Notes under the pieces: model-generated | Database searches by the model: none | What the model saw: only the letters and a program-made list of their open reading frames with translations | Told to the model about the DNA's origin: nothing | NCBI GenBank assembly: GCA_965216205.1 | Contig: OZ244139.1 | Span: forward strand, 558,001 to 622,000 | Direction of reading: 5' to 3' | Origin: CADEDH01 sp965216205 | Lineage (GTDB): Bacteria > Actinomycetota > Acidimicrobiia > Acidimicrobiales > SZUA-35 | Length of the DNA: 64,000 nucleotides | Program-made: the position numbers and the translations under genes | Shown here: piece after piece, positions 9,495 through 17,842 of the stretch | Layout of the letters: each line of letters opens with the position of its first letter | How positions within the stretch are numbered: position 1 is the stretch's first letter

Positions 9495-11486
9495 ATGGCG
9501 GATCGCGAGAACGAAGAAGCGCCTTCGGCCGAATCGGAGCTCAGCCGTGAGCTGGCCGTCTTGAAGGCTGAGCGGTCGAATCTGCTCGCCCAGCTCGACT
9601 ACGAGACCGATCCCGACGTCCGAGCCGAGATCGACGTGCATCTGATGCAGAACCGGATGCAGATCGAGCGCCTCGTCGGCGACTTCACCGGTGAGATACC
9701 CACGATCCGCCGTACCGAGCGGAGCTACGTGGTGCCGACCGGGGAGTTCCCTTCGGTTCGCGGCAGCTACGAGCAGGATGCGTTCGCCACACCCGTCGCC
9801 ACTCGTCCCGCTGCCGGTGCCGGTGCCGGTGATGGAGGCGGGAGCGGAATCCGGTGGCGCTGGGTCGCCACCGGCGCGCTGGTGACCCTGTGCCTCGCCG
9901 GCCTCGTGGCCGTCTCGCTGCGGCTCGCCAACCCCGACGAGCAGCCGAGCAACGTCGTGAGCGACACCACCGCCGGCGAGTCGGATTTGGTCAGCGAGAT
10001 CTCGTCGGTGCTGGTCGGGATGGGCAACAGCGACATCACCGTGCGGATGGAGGGCGAGGTGATCGTGCTCGGCGGCACCGTCGCCTCCGAGGAGGCGAGG
10101 TCGAACGCCATCGGTGCTGCGGAGGCCCTCGCCGCGCCGAAGCCGGTCGATGCCACCGAGCTCACCGTGCAGGGCGGCGAGCCGACGGAGGTCGCCACCG
10201 AGCCGACACCCCGGGCCGATGCGCTCCAGCAGGACATCAACCGAACCCTGGCCAGCACCCCGCTGATCTTCCAGAGCTCCGCCACCGAGCTGACCGAGCT
10301 CCACCGCCGGATCCTGAACGACCTCGCAACGTCGCTGCTCGCCTACCCCGATCTGACCGTGCGGGTCGTTGGCTACAGCGACTCCGTCGGCGACGACGAG
10401 ACGAACCGACGGGTCAGCCTCGCGAGGGCCGAAGCGGTCAAGGCCTACCTCGTGGAGCAGGGTGTCCCCGAGGGGTCGCTCACCACCGACGCCCGGGGCG
10501 AGGAGGGCGCGTCGGGCTCGGAGGGCATCGGCGGGCTCGAACGTCGGGTGGAGCTGGAGGTCGTCGGCACCACCGGTGCGGCACCGACGGGAGGCGACGC
10601 GCTGCGCATCGCCATCGTGGCCCCGAGCGCCCAGAACGACCTGGCGTTCACCCAGAGCATGGTCGACGCAGCCAACGTCATCGCCGGCGAGCGGGGCAAC
10701 GTGGAGGTGGCCATCACCGACAACACGTTCGTGCCCGAGGAGGCGGCGGCAGCGATCCGCAGCTACGCCGACCAGGGCTTCGATCTCGTCATCGCCCACG
10801 GGTCACAGTTCGGATCGGGTGTGCTCGAGATCGCGCCCGACTACCCCGAGGTGATGTTCGCCTGGGGTACGGCGAGCGACACGTTCGGTCTCCAGAACGT
10901 GTACGCCTACGATGCCGCATCCGACCAGGGTGGCTACGTGCTCGGCACGATGGCGGCCATGCTGAGCGGCTCGAGCGTGATCGGCGTGGTCGGACCGATC
11001 GAGATCGGCGATGCCGAGCTGTACGTGAACGGGTTCGTGGCCGGGGCCGACGCCCAGAACGCCAACGCCGATCTGCGGGTCACCTACACCGACTCGTTCT
11101 CGGATCTGGCGCTGGCCTCCGAGGCCGCCCAGGCCCACATCGACGCCGGCGCCGACGTGATGACCGGTTCGGCCCAGATGGTCGTGGGCGCGGTGAACGT
11201 GGCGGCCGAGAACGACGTGCCCTGGTTCGGCACCCAGTCGAATCAGACGTCGCTCGCCCCGCAGCTCGTGGTGGCCTCGCAGGTGTACCACTGGGAGGTG
11301 GTCCTGCGGACGATCATCGCCGACATCGAGTCCGGGACCCCGGCCGGCGCCAACTTCACGGCCACCCTCGAGAACGGCGGGCTCGTGATCGAGTTCAACC
11401 CCGACTATCCGCTCCCCGAGGACGTCCGGCAGCGAGCCGATCAGGTCATCGCCGACGTGTCCAGCGGCGCCGTCACCACCCGCTAG
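9495..11486 (+). CDS. BON-OmpA-BMP multidomain membrane-anchored protein
   Basis: A 663-residue protein with an unusual domain chain. Residues 1-60 are a charged helical region (SELSRELAVLKAERSNLLAQL). A transmembrane helix follows at about 122-145. A BON-type domain spans about 161-212, then an OmpA-like peptidoglycan-binding domain about 254-355 (FQSSATEL, VVGYSDSVGDDETNRRVSLARAEAVKAYL in parts). From about 368 to the end lies a BMP/PnrA-type periplasmic ligand-binding domain (AIVAPSAQNDLAFTQSM; GFDLVIAHGSQFG; GTQSNQTSLAP). BMP domains usually bind nucleosides or feed ABC transporters, but no permease or ATPase gene is nearby. I infer a wall-tethered ligand receptor. It is not co-directional with a partner and ends at a repeat pair. 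Confidence 0.8.
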   Translation: MADRENEEAPSAESELSRELAVLKAERSNLLAQLDYETDPDVRAEIDVHLMQNRMQIERLVGDFTGEIPTIRRTERSYVVPTGEFPSVRGSYEQDAFATPVATRPAAGAGAGDGGGSGIRWRWVATGALVTLCLAGLVAVSLRLANPDEQPSNVVSDTTAGESDLVSEISSVLVGMGNSDITVRMEGEVIVLGGTVASEEARSNAIGAAEALAAPKPVDATELTVQGGEPTEVATEPTPRADALQQDINRTLASTPLIFQSSATELTELHRRILNDLATSLLAYPDLTVRVVGYSDSVGDDETNRRVSLARAEAVKAYLVEQGVPEGSLTTDARGEEGASGSEGIGGLERRVELEVVGTTGAAPTGGDALRIAIVAPSAQNDLAFTQSMVDAANVIAGERGNVEVAITDNTFVPEEAAAAIRSYADQGFDLVIAHGSQFGSGVLEIAPDYPEVMFAWGTASDTFGLQNVYAYDAASDQGGYVLGTMAAMLSGSSVIGVVGPIEIGDAELYVNGFVAGADAQNANADLRVTYTDSFSDLALASEAAQAHIDAGADVMTGSAQMVVGAVNVAAENDVPWFGTQSNQTSLAPQLVVASQVYHWEVVLRTIIADIESGTPAGANFTATLENGGLVIEFNPDYPLPEDVRQRADQVIADVSSGAVTTR

Positions 11487-11522
11487 CAGCTCGCCCCATC
11501 ATCCGGCCGGCCACCACCCGCA

Positions 11523-11626
11523 GGCAGATCTGGCACCCGCTCGTCGTGCAGATCGCTGCCGGTGCTGGTTCCCGGTCGGCTCTGGCAGATCTGGCACCCG
11601 CTGGTCGTGCAGATCGCTGCCGGTGC
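11523..11626. repeat. Two direct copies of a 43-bp intergenic element
   Basis: Copies at 11523-11565 and 11584-11626 differ at one position (CTCGTC versus CTGGTC) and start 61 bp apart. Each begins GGCAGATCTGG and ends CAGATCGCTGCCGG, so each can fold back on itself with GGCAG pairing to CTGCC. They fill the gap between two convergent genes, the BMP fusion and the SDR, where a bidirectional terminator would sit. No T-run follows. Confidence 0.85.
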
Positions 11627-11631
11627 GGTGG

Positions 11632-12405
11632 TTAACTGCCGGCGAGATCGGATGGCATGGGTGGGAGCTGCACGAGCGAGCCGCCGTCGAGCACGATCGT
11701 GTGGCCGGTCACCCAGTCGGCCCCGGCCGCCAGCCACAGCGCGCACTCGCCCACGTCCTCGGGATCGCCGAGGCGCTTCAACGGCATCGTGTCGGCCACG
11801 GCCTGGCCCCGCTCGCCCTCCCACAGGATCCGGGCGAAGTCGGTGCGGATCACCGACGGGGCGATCGCGTTCACCCGGACCTGCGGCCCGAGCTCGGCTG
11901 CGAGCTGCTCGGTGAGGTACACGAACGCAGCCTTGAACATGCCGTACACGCCCAGCTCGCGGCTCGTCTTGTAGGCGCCGACCGACACGATGTTGATCAC
12001 GCTGCCGCCGTGCTCCTGCATCCACTTGTTCCAGGCGATCTGGGTCCAGGCCAGCGGGCCGCGGAGGTTGACCTCGTAGGTCTTGTCGAGCTTGGAGAGC
12101 TCGCAGTCGATCACCGGGCCAGCGTGGGGGTTGGTGGCGGCGTTGTTGACCAGGATGTCGAGCGACCCGAACCGCTCGATGGTCTCGTCGATGCAGCGCT
12201 CGCCCTGCTCGGGGTCGCCCACATGACTGACCCGCCAGTCGACGTCCCCACCGATCGCGGCCACCGCCTCCTCGCACTTCTCGACCTTGCGCGAGGTGAT
12301 CATCACCGACGCGCCGGCATCGGCGAACGCTTTGGCGATGCCGAGACCGATGCCCGCCGAACCTCCGGTCACCAGCGCAACTTTTCCATCGAGACGTAGA
12401 TCCAT
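11632..12405 (-). CDS. SDR-family oxidoreductase
   Basis: A 257-residue short-chain dehydrogenase. The NAD(P)-binding motif TGGSAGIG is at residues 13-20 and NNAA at 87-90. The catalytic set is complete: Ser141, Tyr154 and Lys158 (YGMFK). The absence of a basic residue right after the glycine motif and the presence of SRK at 38-40 leave NADPH preference possible. The substrate cannot be read from the sequence. The length and the C-terminal LDGGSLVQLP are ordinary for the classical type. The gene converges on the BMP fusion gene and is followed upstream by a small zinc-ribbon gene on the same strand. Confidence 0.85.
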   Translation of the reverse strand: MDLRLDGKVALVTGGSAGIGLGIAKAFADAGASVMITSRKVEKCEEAVAAIGGDVDWRVSHVGDPEQGERCIDETIERFGSLDILVNNAATNPHAGPVIDCELSKLDKTYEVNLRGPLAWTQIAWNKWMQEHGGSVINIVSVGAYKTSRELGVYGMFKAAFVYLTEQLAAELGPQVRVNAIAPSVIRTDFARILWEGERGQAVADTMPLKRLGDPEDVGECALWLAAGADWVTGHTIVLDGGSLVQLPPMPSDLAGS

Positions 12406-12478
12406 GGCGGCAAGGTACCCCGGTCGGGTACGAGCGTCACGCTGGGTGAGGTGCGGGGCAACCCCCGACGGGTCGGCG

Positions 12479-12646
12479 TCAGTCGTCAGGATCGCCGATC
12501 ACCACGTCCCAGCGGTCGTGGCAGTCCCGGCAGCGGTACGGCACGACGGTGCCGTCGGCCACCTCCCCATCCTCGGGGTGCCAGCCGAGCGGGAAGCAGG
12601 TCCCGCCGCAGTCGACGCACACGATCTCGGGGTCGGGGAGGGGCAT
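12479..12646 (-). CDS. Small zinc-ribbon protein, 55 residues
   Basis: The frame reads MPLPDPEIVCVDCGGT at its start and ends with DVVIGDPDD. Two CxxC pairs (CVDC near residue 10 and CRDC near residue 40) make a four-cysteine zinc ribbon, and tryptophans and a histidine fill the core. It starts 23 bp from the divergent rsmD start. It is too short to carry an enzyme; binding nucleic acid or a protein partner is plausible but unproven. Recognised here by the cysteine pattern and codon bias alone. Confidence 0.65.
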   Translation of the reverse strand: MPLPDPEIVCVDCGGTCFPLGWHPEDGEVADGTVVPYRCRDCHDRWDVVIGDPDD

Positions 12647-12669
12647 GTCGGTACGTTAACGTCCACCCG

Positions 12670-13230
12670 ATGCGGGTCATCAGTGGCGATGCACGAGGTC
12701 GGAAGCTCCTGGCTCCGCCGGGGATGACTACCCGCCCGATCACCGACCGGGCGAAGGAGTCGGTGTTCAACATGCTCGAGAGCCTCCGCGGCGTGCTCGA
12801 TGCCACCGTCGTCGATCTCTATGCCGGCAGCGGCTCGTTCGGCATCGAGTGCCTCAGCCGGGGAGCCGCGGCGGTCACGTTCGTGGAGCGTCGGCCGGAC
12901 GCGATCGCAGCGATACGGGCCAACCTCGACGCCCTCGGCTATGGCGATCGAGCGACGGTGGAGCAGGGCCCCGTCTCGTCCCTCCTCGGCTCGCTCCCGG
13001 CGGTGGACCTTGCATTCTGCGACCCGCCCTACGCCGACGATCCCTGGGCCGAGGTGCTGACGCGGCTCCGAGCCGAGATCGTCGTGGGCCACGCCGAGCA
13101 CGACATCGAGCTGCCATCGGGCTACGTGGAGCTGCGACGCCGTCGCTACGGCCGCTCACGAATCGTGATCGCCGCCGGCCCGGAGTCCGCCCAGCCACCG
13201 GGGAGCTCGCCGCTCCGGGCTCTGGGATAG
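12670..13230 (+). CDS. rsmD: 16S rRNA guanine-N2 methyltransferase RsmD
   Basis: A 186-residue enzyme that methylates G966 (E. coli numbering) of 16S rRNA using S-adenosylmethionine. The start MRVISGDARGRKL and the following RPITDRAKESVFNML are family hallmarks. The AdoMet site is DLYAGSGSFGIE (about 42-53) and the catalytic motif is DPPY (about 117-120). It is followed after 9 bp by coaD, the arrangement found widely in bacteria. The ATG at 12670 is the only start that fits the family N-terminus. Confidence 0.94.
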   Translation: MRVISGDARGRKLLAPPGMTTRPITDRAKESVFNMLESLRGVLDATVVDLYAGSGSFGIECLSRGAAAVTFVERRPDAIAAIRANLDALGYGDRATVEQGPVSSLLGSLPAVDLAFCDPPYADDPWAEVLTRLRAEIVVGHAEHDIELPSGYVELRRRRYGRSRIVIAAGPESAQPPGSSPLRALG

Positions 13231-13239
13231 GTTTGCCCG

Positions 13240-13713
13240 ATGGCGAAAGCGTTCTACCCAGGATCGTTCGACCCCGTGCACAACGGGCACGTGGCGGTGA
13301 TAGAGACCGCAGCGTCGATCTTCGACGAGGTCGTCGTGGCCGTCGGTCACAACCCGCAGAAGGCGTCGTCGGGGTTCCTGCCCGCCGCCGACCGGGTGGA
13401 GCTGATCGAGGCGGTGGTCGATCACCTCCCGAACGTCAGCGTCGTGCTGTTCGCCGGTCTCGTGACGGTGGCCGCAGCCGACCACGATGCATCCTGCCTG
13501 TTGAAAGGGTTGCGAAGCTCGACCGATCTCGACGCGGAGATGCTCCAGGCGAAGATGAACTCCGCCACTGGCGGCGGCCTTCCCACGGTGTTCGTCCCCG
13601 GCATCGGAACCGATGCGCTGGTGTCGTCCCGCTACGTTCGGGAGATCGCCGCTGCCGGTGGCGACGTGTCGTCGGTGGTGCCGACGGCCGTGGTCGATCG
13701 GCTGGCACGCTGA
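13240..13713 (+). CDS. coaD: Phosphopantetheine adenylyltransferase
   Basis: A 157-residue enzyme that transfers AMP from ATP to 4'-phosphopantetheine, the fourth step of coenzyme A synthesis. The nucleotidyltransferase signature YPGSFDPVHNGH is at residues 6-17, and the second nucleotide motif appears as VSSRYVRE near residue 128. The length is normal for the family. It lies directly after rsmD and is probably co-transcribed with it. The next gene starts 83 bp on behind its own GAAGGAAAGGG. Confidence 0.95.
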   Translation: MAKAFYPGSFDPVHNGHVAVIETAASIFDEVVVAVGHNPQKASSGFLPAADRVELIEAVVDHLPNVSVVLFAGLVTVAAADHDASCLLKGLRSSTDLDAEMLQAKMNSATGGGLPTVFVPGIGTDALVSSRYVREIAAAGGDVSSVVPTAVVDRLAR

Positions 13714-13796
13714 GGGCGACCCGCACCGGCGGGCGGTGGATCGCCGTTGCGGGGATCGCCAGTAAGTAGAATCCGTCGAAGGAAAGGGCAGCGGTC

Positions 13797-14459
13797 GTGC
13801 GCGACGACGAAGACACCTACGACGACTACGACGAAGAGGACGACGACGTCGACCTGGACGACCAGGACGAGTTGCCGAACCCGTACGCCGTACCACAGGT
13901 CGAGCTCCTCCTCGAGGAGGCGATCGAGATCCTCGCCGAGGCGAGGCCACTGCCGATGTCGACCACGGTCAAGGTTGCCCGCGACGACCTGCTCCACCTT
14001 CTGGAGCAGGCCCAGGAGCAACTCCCCGAGGAGGTGCGGGCCGCCCGCTGGCTGCTCAAGGAGCGGGAGGACTTCGTGGCCCGGGCCAGACGGGAGCACC
14101 AGGCGCTCATCGACGAGGGTCGCGCCCAGGTGAGCCGGATGGTGGAGCGCCAGCAGGTGGTGAAGGACGCCGAGGCCAGGGCCCGGCAGATACTCGACGA
14201 TGCCCAGGCCGAGGCGAACACGATGAAGCGCCAGGTGGAGGAGTTCTGCGATCGCAAGCTCGCCCGGTTCGAGACGGTCCTGCTGCAGACCACCGAGACC
14301 GTGCAGAAGGGTCGTCAGAAGCTGCTCGGGATGTCGACTGTCGATGGCGTCGAGGGCGATGACTGGTCGAGTCGAGGGGCGCGGGCGTCCGATTCGAACG
14401 GCGCCGACGTCGACATCGACCTCGACCGGCCCCATCCGCTGGAGGACGGCCGTCGGTGA
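13797..14459 (+). CDS. SepIVA/DivIVA-like coiled-coil cell-division protein
   Basis: A 220-residue acidic protein with GTG start behind GAAGGAAAGGG. Residues 1-30 are extremely acidic, then a helical region runs from about 34 to 185 with heptad-like pattern (LLHLLEQAQEQLPEEV; AEARARQILDDAQAEA). Position before yceD, rpmF and rnc matches mycobacterial sepIVA, a DivIVA-family gene needed for septation and polar growth. I infer a role in division or envelope growth. The family is poorly conserved in sequence, so similarity to ATP synthase subunit b coiled coils could also produce such a match. Confidence 0.72.
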   Translation: MRDDEDTYDDYDEEDDDVDLDDQDELPNPYAVPQVELLLEEAIEILAEARPLPMSTTVKVARDDLLHLLEQAQEQLPEEVRAARWLLKEREDFVARARREHQALIDEGRAQVSRMVERQQVVKDAEARARQILDDAQAEANTMKRQVEEFCDRKLARFETVLLQTTETVQKGRQKLLGMSTVDGVEGDDWSSRGARASDSNGADVDIDLDRPHPLEDGRR

Positions 14460-15016
14460 CCGACGGCGGAACCCGGGCGGGCGAGACAGGTGAGCCATGG
14501 TCGCCCCGTCCCCGGCGGCTGATGGTGAACGTCGCCGATCTGCGGCGACGCCTCGGTCAACGCCGGGTTGAGCCGATCGACATCGTGGTCGCCCGCCAGA
14601 CGGTGGTCGACACCCGGAGCACTGCGCGACCGGTGGTGGGAGCCGTCACGATCGAATCGATCGAGCGGGGCGTCTCCGTCCTCGGTCGGGTGACCTTCGA
14701 GTGGGAGGGAGACTGCCGCCGATGCCTCGAGGCGGCGCAGGGGGTGGAGGAGGTCGAGATCGATGAGATCTTCCAGGTCGATGCCCCCGACGACTCCGAC
14801 CTGATCCCCTTCGACGGCGACCAGGTGGACCTCGTGCCGGTGATAACCGACGCGGTGGCGCTCTCCTTGCCACTGGCACCGCTGTGCCGTAACGACTGCC
14901 CGGGCCCCGACCCCGACCGGTATCCGACCGTCGGCGCCGACGAGCACGAACGGGCCATGGCCGACCAACGCGAGCCGGACCCCCGGTGGGCCGGCCTCGA
15001 CCAACTCGATCTCTGA
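14456..15016 (+). CDS. yceD: YceD/DUF177 family protein
   Basis: A 186-residue protein whose GTG start overlaps the previous stop by four bases (GTGA), indicating translational coupling. The family sits ahead of rpmF throughout bacteria and is linked to large-subunit rRNA accumulation. Visible features are the core WEGDCRRCLEAAQG and a C-terminal CRNDC, giving two cysteine pairs that may bind zinc, and the family ending LDQLDL. The rpmF start lies 177 bp downstream; that gap shows no clear terminator. Confidence 0.88.
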   Translation: MTDGGTRAGETGEPWSPRPRRLMVNVADLRRRLGQRRVEPIDIVVARQTVVDTRSTARPVVGAVTIESIERGVSVLGRVTFEWEGDCRRCLEAAQGVEEVEIDEIFQVDAPDDSDLIPFDGDQVDLVPVITDAVALSLPLAPLCRNDCPGPDPDRYPTVGADEHERAMADQREPDPRWAGLDQLDL

Positions 15017-15193
15017 GGGGCTGGCGGGTGGGTGGCAGGGGCGAGGACCCCCGAGCGGTGAGGCCTTGTGGGTGACGGGTTCGGGCGGCGATACGCTGTC
15101 TTGTTCCAAACGGACCGACGCCGGCCGCGCATCCACACGTGGACGCGGGTCGTCGATGCGCAGACCGTACAAACGTGAGAAGGCGAACGACAA

Positions 15194-15373
15194 ATGGCCG
15201 TCCCGAAGAAGAAGAAGTCGAAGGCGAAAACCCGCAGCCGTCGGGCATCGGCGTGGACGCTCAGCGCTCCTTCTCGGAGCGGCTGCCCCCGCTGCGGATC
15301 GGTGAAGCGACCCCATCGGGTGTGCGGCTCCTGCGGCTGGTACCACAACCGTCAGGCCGTCGAGGTCGGCTGA
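15194..15373 (+). CDS. rpmF: 50S ribosomal protein L32
   Basis: A 59-residue basic protein beginning MAVPKKKKSKAKTRSRR, the universal L32 opening. The zinc-ribbon form is present: CPRC near residue 31 and CGSC near residue 44, so this is the Cys4 version and not a zinc-independent paralogue. It precedes plsX, as in most bacteria where rpmF, plsX and fatty-acid genes are co-transcribed. The gap to plsX is 70 bp. Confidence 0.95.
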   Translation: MAVPKKKKSKAKTRSRRASAWTLSAPSRSGCPRCGSVKRPHRVCGSCGWYHNRQAVEVG

Positions 15374-15443
15374 GCCCGATCAGGCGGACCGGCCGGGCTC
15401 TCCCGCCCCCGGCGCCGCCACCGACGCCGAGCGGACGCGCCCT

Positions 15444-16478
15444 ATGAACGGTCGACGAGGAGAGCCCGGGAGCGGTGAGCGACTCCCGGTTGCGGTCGAC
15501 GCCATGGGAGGCGACGACGCTCCCGCCACCGTCGTGGCGGGAGCGGTCATCGCCCACGAGAAGTTCGGCGTTCGCTCGTTGCTCGTCGGCGATCCGGACC
15601 GCCTGGGCGACACCGGCACGCTCGAGGTGATCCCGGCGTCCGAAGTGATCGAGATGGGGGCCGAACCGGCGTCGAGCGTCCGGCGGATGAAGGACGCCTC
15701 GATCGTTCGCGCCGCCGAAGCGGTTCGCGACGGCCGGGCGTCGTCGCTGCTCAGCGCCGGGAACACGGGCGCGGCCATGGCGGCATCGCTCCTGCGGCTC
15801 GGTCGCATCAAGGGTGTGGCCCGACCGGCGATCGCCGTGCCGTTCCCCGTGCGGGGCTCCAACCCCACCACCGTGCTCGACTGTGGAGCCAACGCCGACT
15901 CGCAGCCCGAATGGCTCGTGCAGTTCGCCGTCCTCGGCACCGTGTACGCCAGAACCCGATTCGGCCTCCAGACGCCGAGGGTCGCCATCCTCACGATCGG
16001 GGAGGAGGCGGGCAAGGGAAACACGCTGGTCAAGGCGGCGTGCGAGCTGCTGGAGACCTCCGGGTGGGCCGAGGGGTGCGGCGCCACGTATGTCGGCAAC
16101 GTCGAAGGCCGCGATCTCATGGCCGGCGTGGCCGACGTGGTCGTGACCGACGGCTTCACCGGCAACGTCGTGCTGAAGTCGCTCGAGGGGGGTTACGCGG
16201 TGTTCGAGTCGGCGGTGCGGGAGGCACTTCGCTCACCGGTCGGCTCGACCCCACCGATCGACGTGATCGATCCCGCCCTGCAGTCGGTGTTCACCACCTT
16301 CGACGCCGCCCAGACCGGCGGCGCGCTCCTGCTGGGCACGAAGGGGCTCGCGATGATCGCCCACGGCTCGTCGAGCTCGTCCACCATCGCCAACGCCATC
16401 GTCACCGCCGACGAGCTCGCTGACGTCGGCATCGTGGAGAACCTGCGCGAGGCGTTCGCCGCGTCGAGCGAGCGGTGA
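15444..16478 (+). CDS. plsX: Phosphate acyltransferase PlsX
   Basis: A 344-residue enzyme that makes acyl-phosphate from acyl-ACP, feeding PlsY in phospholipid synthesis. The family opening PVAVDAMGGDDAP is at about residues 15-27, with SAGNTGAAMA (about 105-114) and DGFTGNVVLKS (about 235-245) as further signatures. About 14 residues precede the usual N-terminus, which may mean the true start is slightly downstream, but no better start codon with a binding site is seen. It follows rpmF and precedes acpP after a long gap. Confidence 0.95.
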   Translation: MNGRRGEPGSGERLPVAVDAMGGDDAPATVVAGAVIAHEKFGVRSLLVGDPDRLGDTGTLEVIPASEVIEMGAEPASSVRRMKDASIVRAAEAVRDGRASSLLSAGNTGAAMAASLLRLGRIKGVARPAIAVPFPVRGSNPTTVLDCGANADSQPEWLVQFAVLGTVYARTRFGLQTPRVAILTIGEEAGKGNTLVKAACELLETSGWAEGCGATYVGNVEGRDLMAGVADVVVTDGFTGNVVLKSLEGGYAVFESAVREALRSPVGSTPPIDVIDPALQSVFTTFDAAQTGGALLLGTKGLAMIAHGSSSSSTIANAIVTADELADVGIVENLREAFAASSER

Positions 16479-16805
16479 ACGGGCAGCAGTGATCCACAGG
16501 GTCTAGCCGGTTCTCCCCGGCTTACCCACATGTTGTCCACAGGTCCCGCATCGGCGGTGAAGTGGGCTAGACTTACCGCCCCAGTGGGGCGAAGTGATCG
16601 TAACCAAACGTAGCTGGGTCCCGTGGGATCAGATTGTTCAACATTGCTGCAAGCTTCAGGGCGTTCCGACCGAGTGTCGGTCGTCCACGCCACCGCTCGG
16701 GTGGTCGAGGCGCGCAGCCGACGACGGGTGCTGGCCCGTCGCAGGTAGATGGTCATCGACGTCCTCGGAGCCGATCCGAGGACGTTGGTGTGGAGGACGC
16801 AGAAG
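16479..16805 (+). other. Intergenic region plsX-acpP with hairpin and likely acpP promoter
   Basis: This 327-bp stretch has no convincing gene. A perfect 6-bp stem, AGCCGG with CCGGCT, occupies 16505-16522 just after plsX and may mark the end of its message, though no T-run follows. TAGACT at 16568-16573 resembles a -10 element for acpP, without a good -35 partner. An in-frame ATG at 16749 lies ahead of acpP but lacks a ribosome binding site. Confidence 0.45.
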
Positions 16806-17099
16806 ATGCCGGCAGAGACGCATATGGAGCAGTCGCCGATGAGTCGCGACGACGTCGTGGCCCTGGTTCGCGACCGCCTGGCCGACATCCTCGAGATCGA
16901 ACCCGAGCAGATCCGGGAGGGCGACTCGTTCGCCGACGATCTCGACGCCGACTCCCTCGCGCTGATCGAACTGGTCGAAGCGCTCGAGGAGGAGTTGGCG
17001 GAACGAACCGTCGGATTCCGCATCGAGGACGAGGATCTGCAAGATCTCAAAACGGTGCGCGATGCTGTGGACTACGTGCACGGCCGAGTTGGGGAATAA
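16806..17099 (+). CDS. acpP: Acyl carrier protein
   Basis: A 97-residue acidic protein. The phosphopantetheine attachment serine is in DDLDADSLALIEL (about residue 63), followed by the recognition helix VEALEEELAE. It carries growing acyl chains in fatty-acid synthesis and supplies PlsX. The ATG at 16806 is preferred because GGAGG lies 9 nt upstream; the ATG at 16839 also has a GGAG and would give the more usual length of about 86 residues. Position between plsX and rnc is the standard one. Confidence 0.92.
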   Translation: MPAETHMEQSPMSRDDVVALVRDRLADILEIEPEQIREGDSFADDLDADSLALIELVEALEEELAERTVGFRIEDEDLQDLKTVRDAVDYVHGRVGE

Positions 17100-17119
17100 C
17101 GCTGGTAGACGAGGGGCAG

Positions 17120-17842
17120 TTGGACGCATTCTGCGAACGTCTGGGTCACCGGTTCGGCGACCCGGAGCTCCTTACCCTTGCGTTGACCCACCGCAGCTTC
17201 TGTGCCGAGCACCCCGCCAACGACCCGAACGAGCGGCTGGAGTTCCTCGGTGACTCCGTGCTCGGGCTCGTCGTCACCGACCACATCTACTCCTCGTACC
17301 CGGACCTGCCCGAAGGACAGCTGGCCAAGCTCCGGGCGTCGGTGGTGAACACCACCACGCTCGCCGAGATCGGTCGGGCGATCGACGTGGGTCCGCTCCT
17401 CCGTCTCGGGAAGGGTGAGGACCTGTCGGGCGGTCGGGAGAAGGAGTCGATCCTCGCCGACGCCCTCGAGGCGCTGTTCGGCGCCGTCTACGTCGACGGT
17501 GGATGGCTCGCCGCCCAACAGGTGATCCTCGCCCACACCAACGACGCGATTCTCGAAGCAGCAGAACAGCCCGGTCGCAAGGACTACAAGACCCAGCTCC
17601 AGGAGCTGACGGCCCGGCTCGCACTCGGGACCCCCGTCTACCAGATCGACGGATCCGGCCCCGATCACGACAAGCGGTTCACCGCGGTGACCATCATCGA
17701 CGGCATCCCCAGAGGCCACGGTGCTGGCACGTCGAAGAAGCGAGCCGAACAGGTCGCCGCCCGGTCCGCCTACACGGCTGTGCTGACCGCTGTTGCCAAC
17801 GAGAGTCCACCAGACGAGGACGGGACCGATGGAGAAACTTGA
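17120..17842 (+). CDS. rnc: Ribonuclease III
   Basis: About 240 residues. It cleaves double-stranded RNA in rRNA and mRNA processing. The catalytic signature NERLEFLGDSVLGLVV is complete, and the second acidic cluster is ADALEALFGAVYVDGG. The C-terminal third (KDYKTQLQELTA to the end) is a double-stranded RNA-binding domain. The start is a problem: no ATG or GTG is in frame between the acpP stop and the conserved RLGHRFGDPELL. TTG at 17120 or CTG at 17102 must serve; TTG is used here behind GAGGGG. It overlaps the next gene by 14 bp. Confidence 0.92.
   Translation: MDAFCERLGHRFGDPELLTLALTHRSFCAEHPANDPNERLEFLGDSVLGLVVTDHIYSSYPDLPEGQLAKLRASVVNTTTLAEIGRAIDVGPLLRLGKGEDLSGGREKESILADALEALFGAVYVDGGWLAAQQVILAHTNDAILEAAEQPGRKDYKTQLQELTARLALGTPVYQIDGSGPDHDKRFTAVTIIDGIPRGHGAGTSKKRAEQVAARSAYTAVLTAVANESPPDEDGTDGET

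Noticed and set aside
16749..16805. Earlier ATG for acyl carrier protein
   Set aside because: It lacks a ribosome binding site and would add residues absent from the family.
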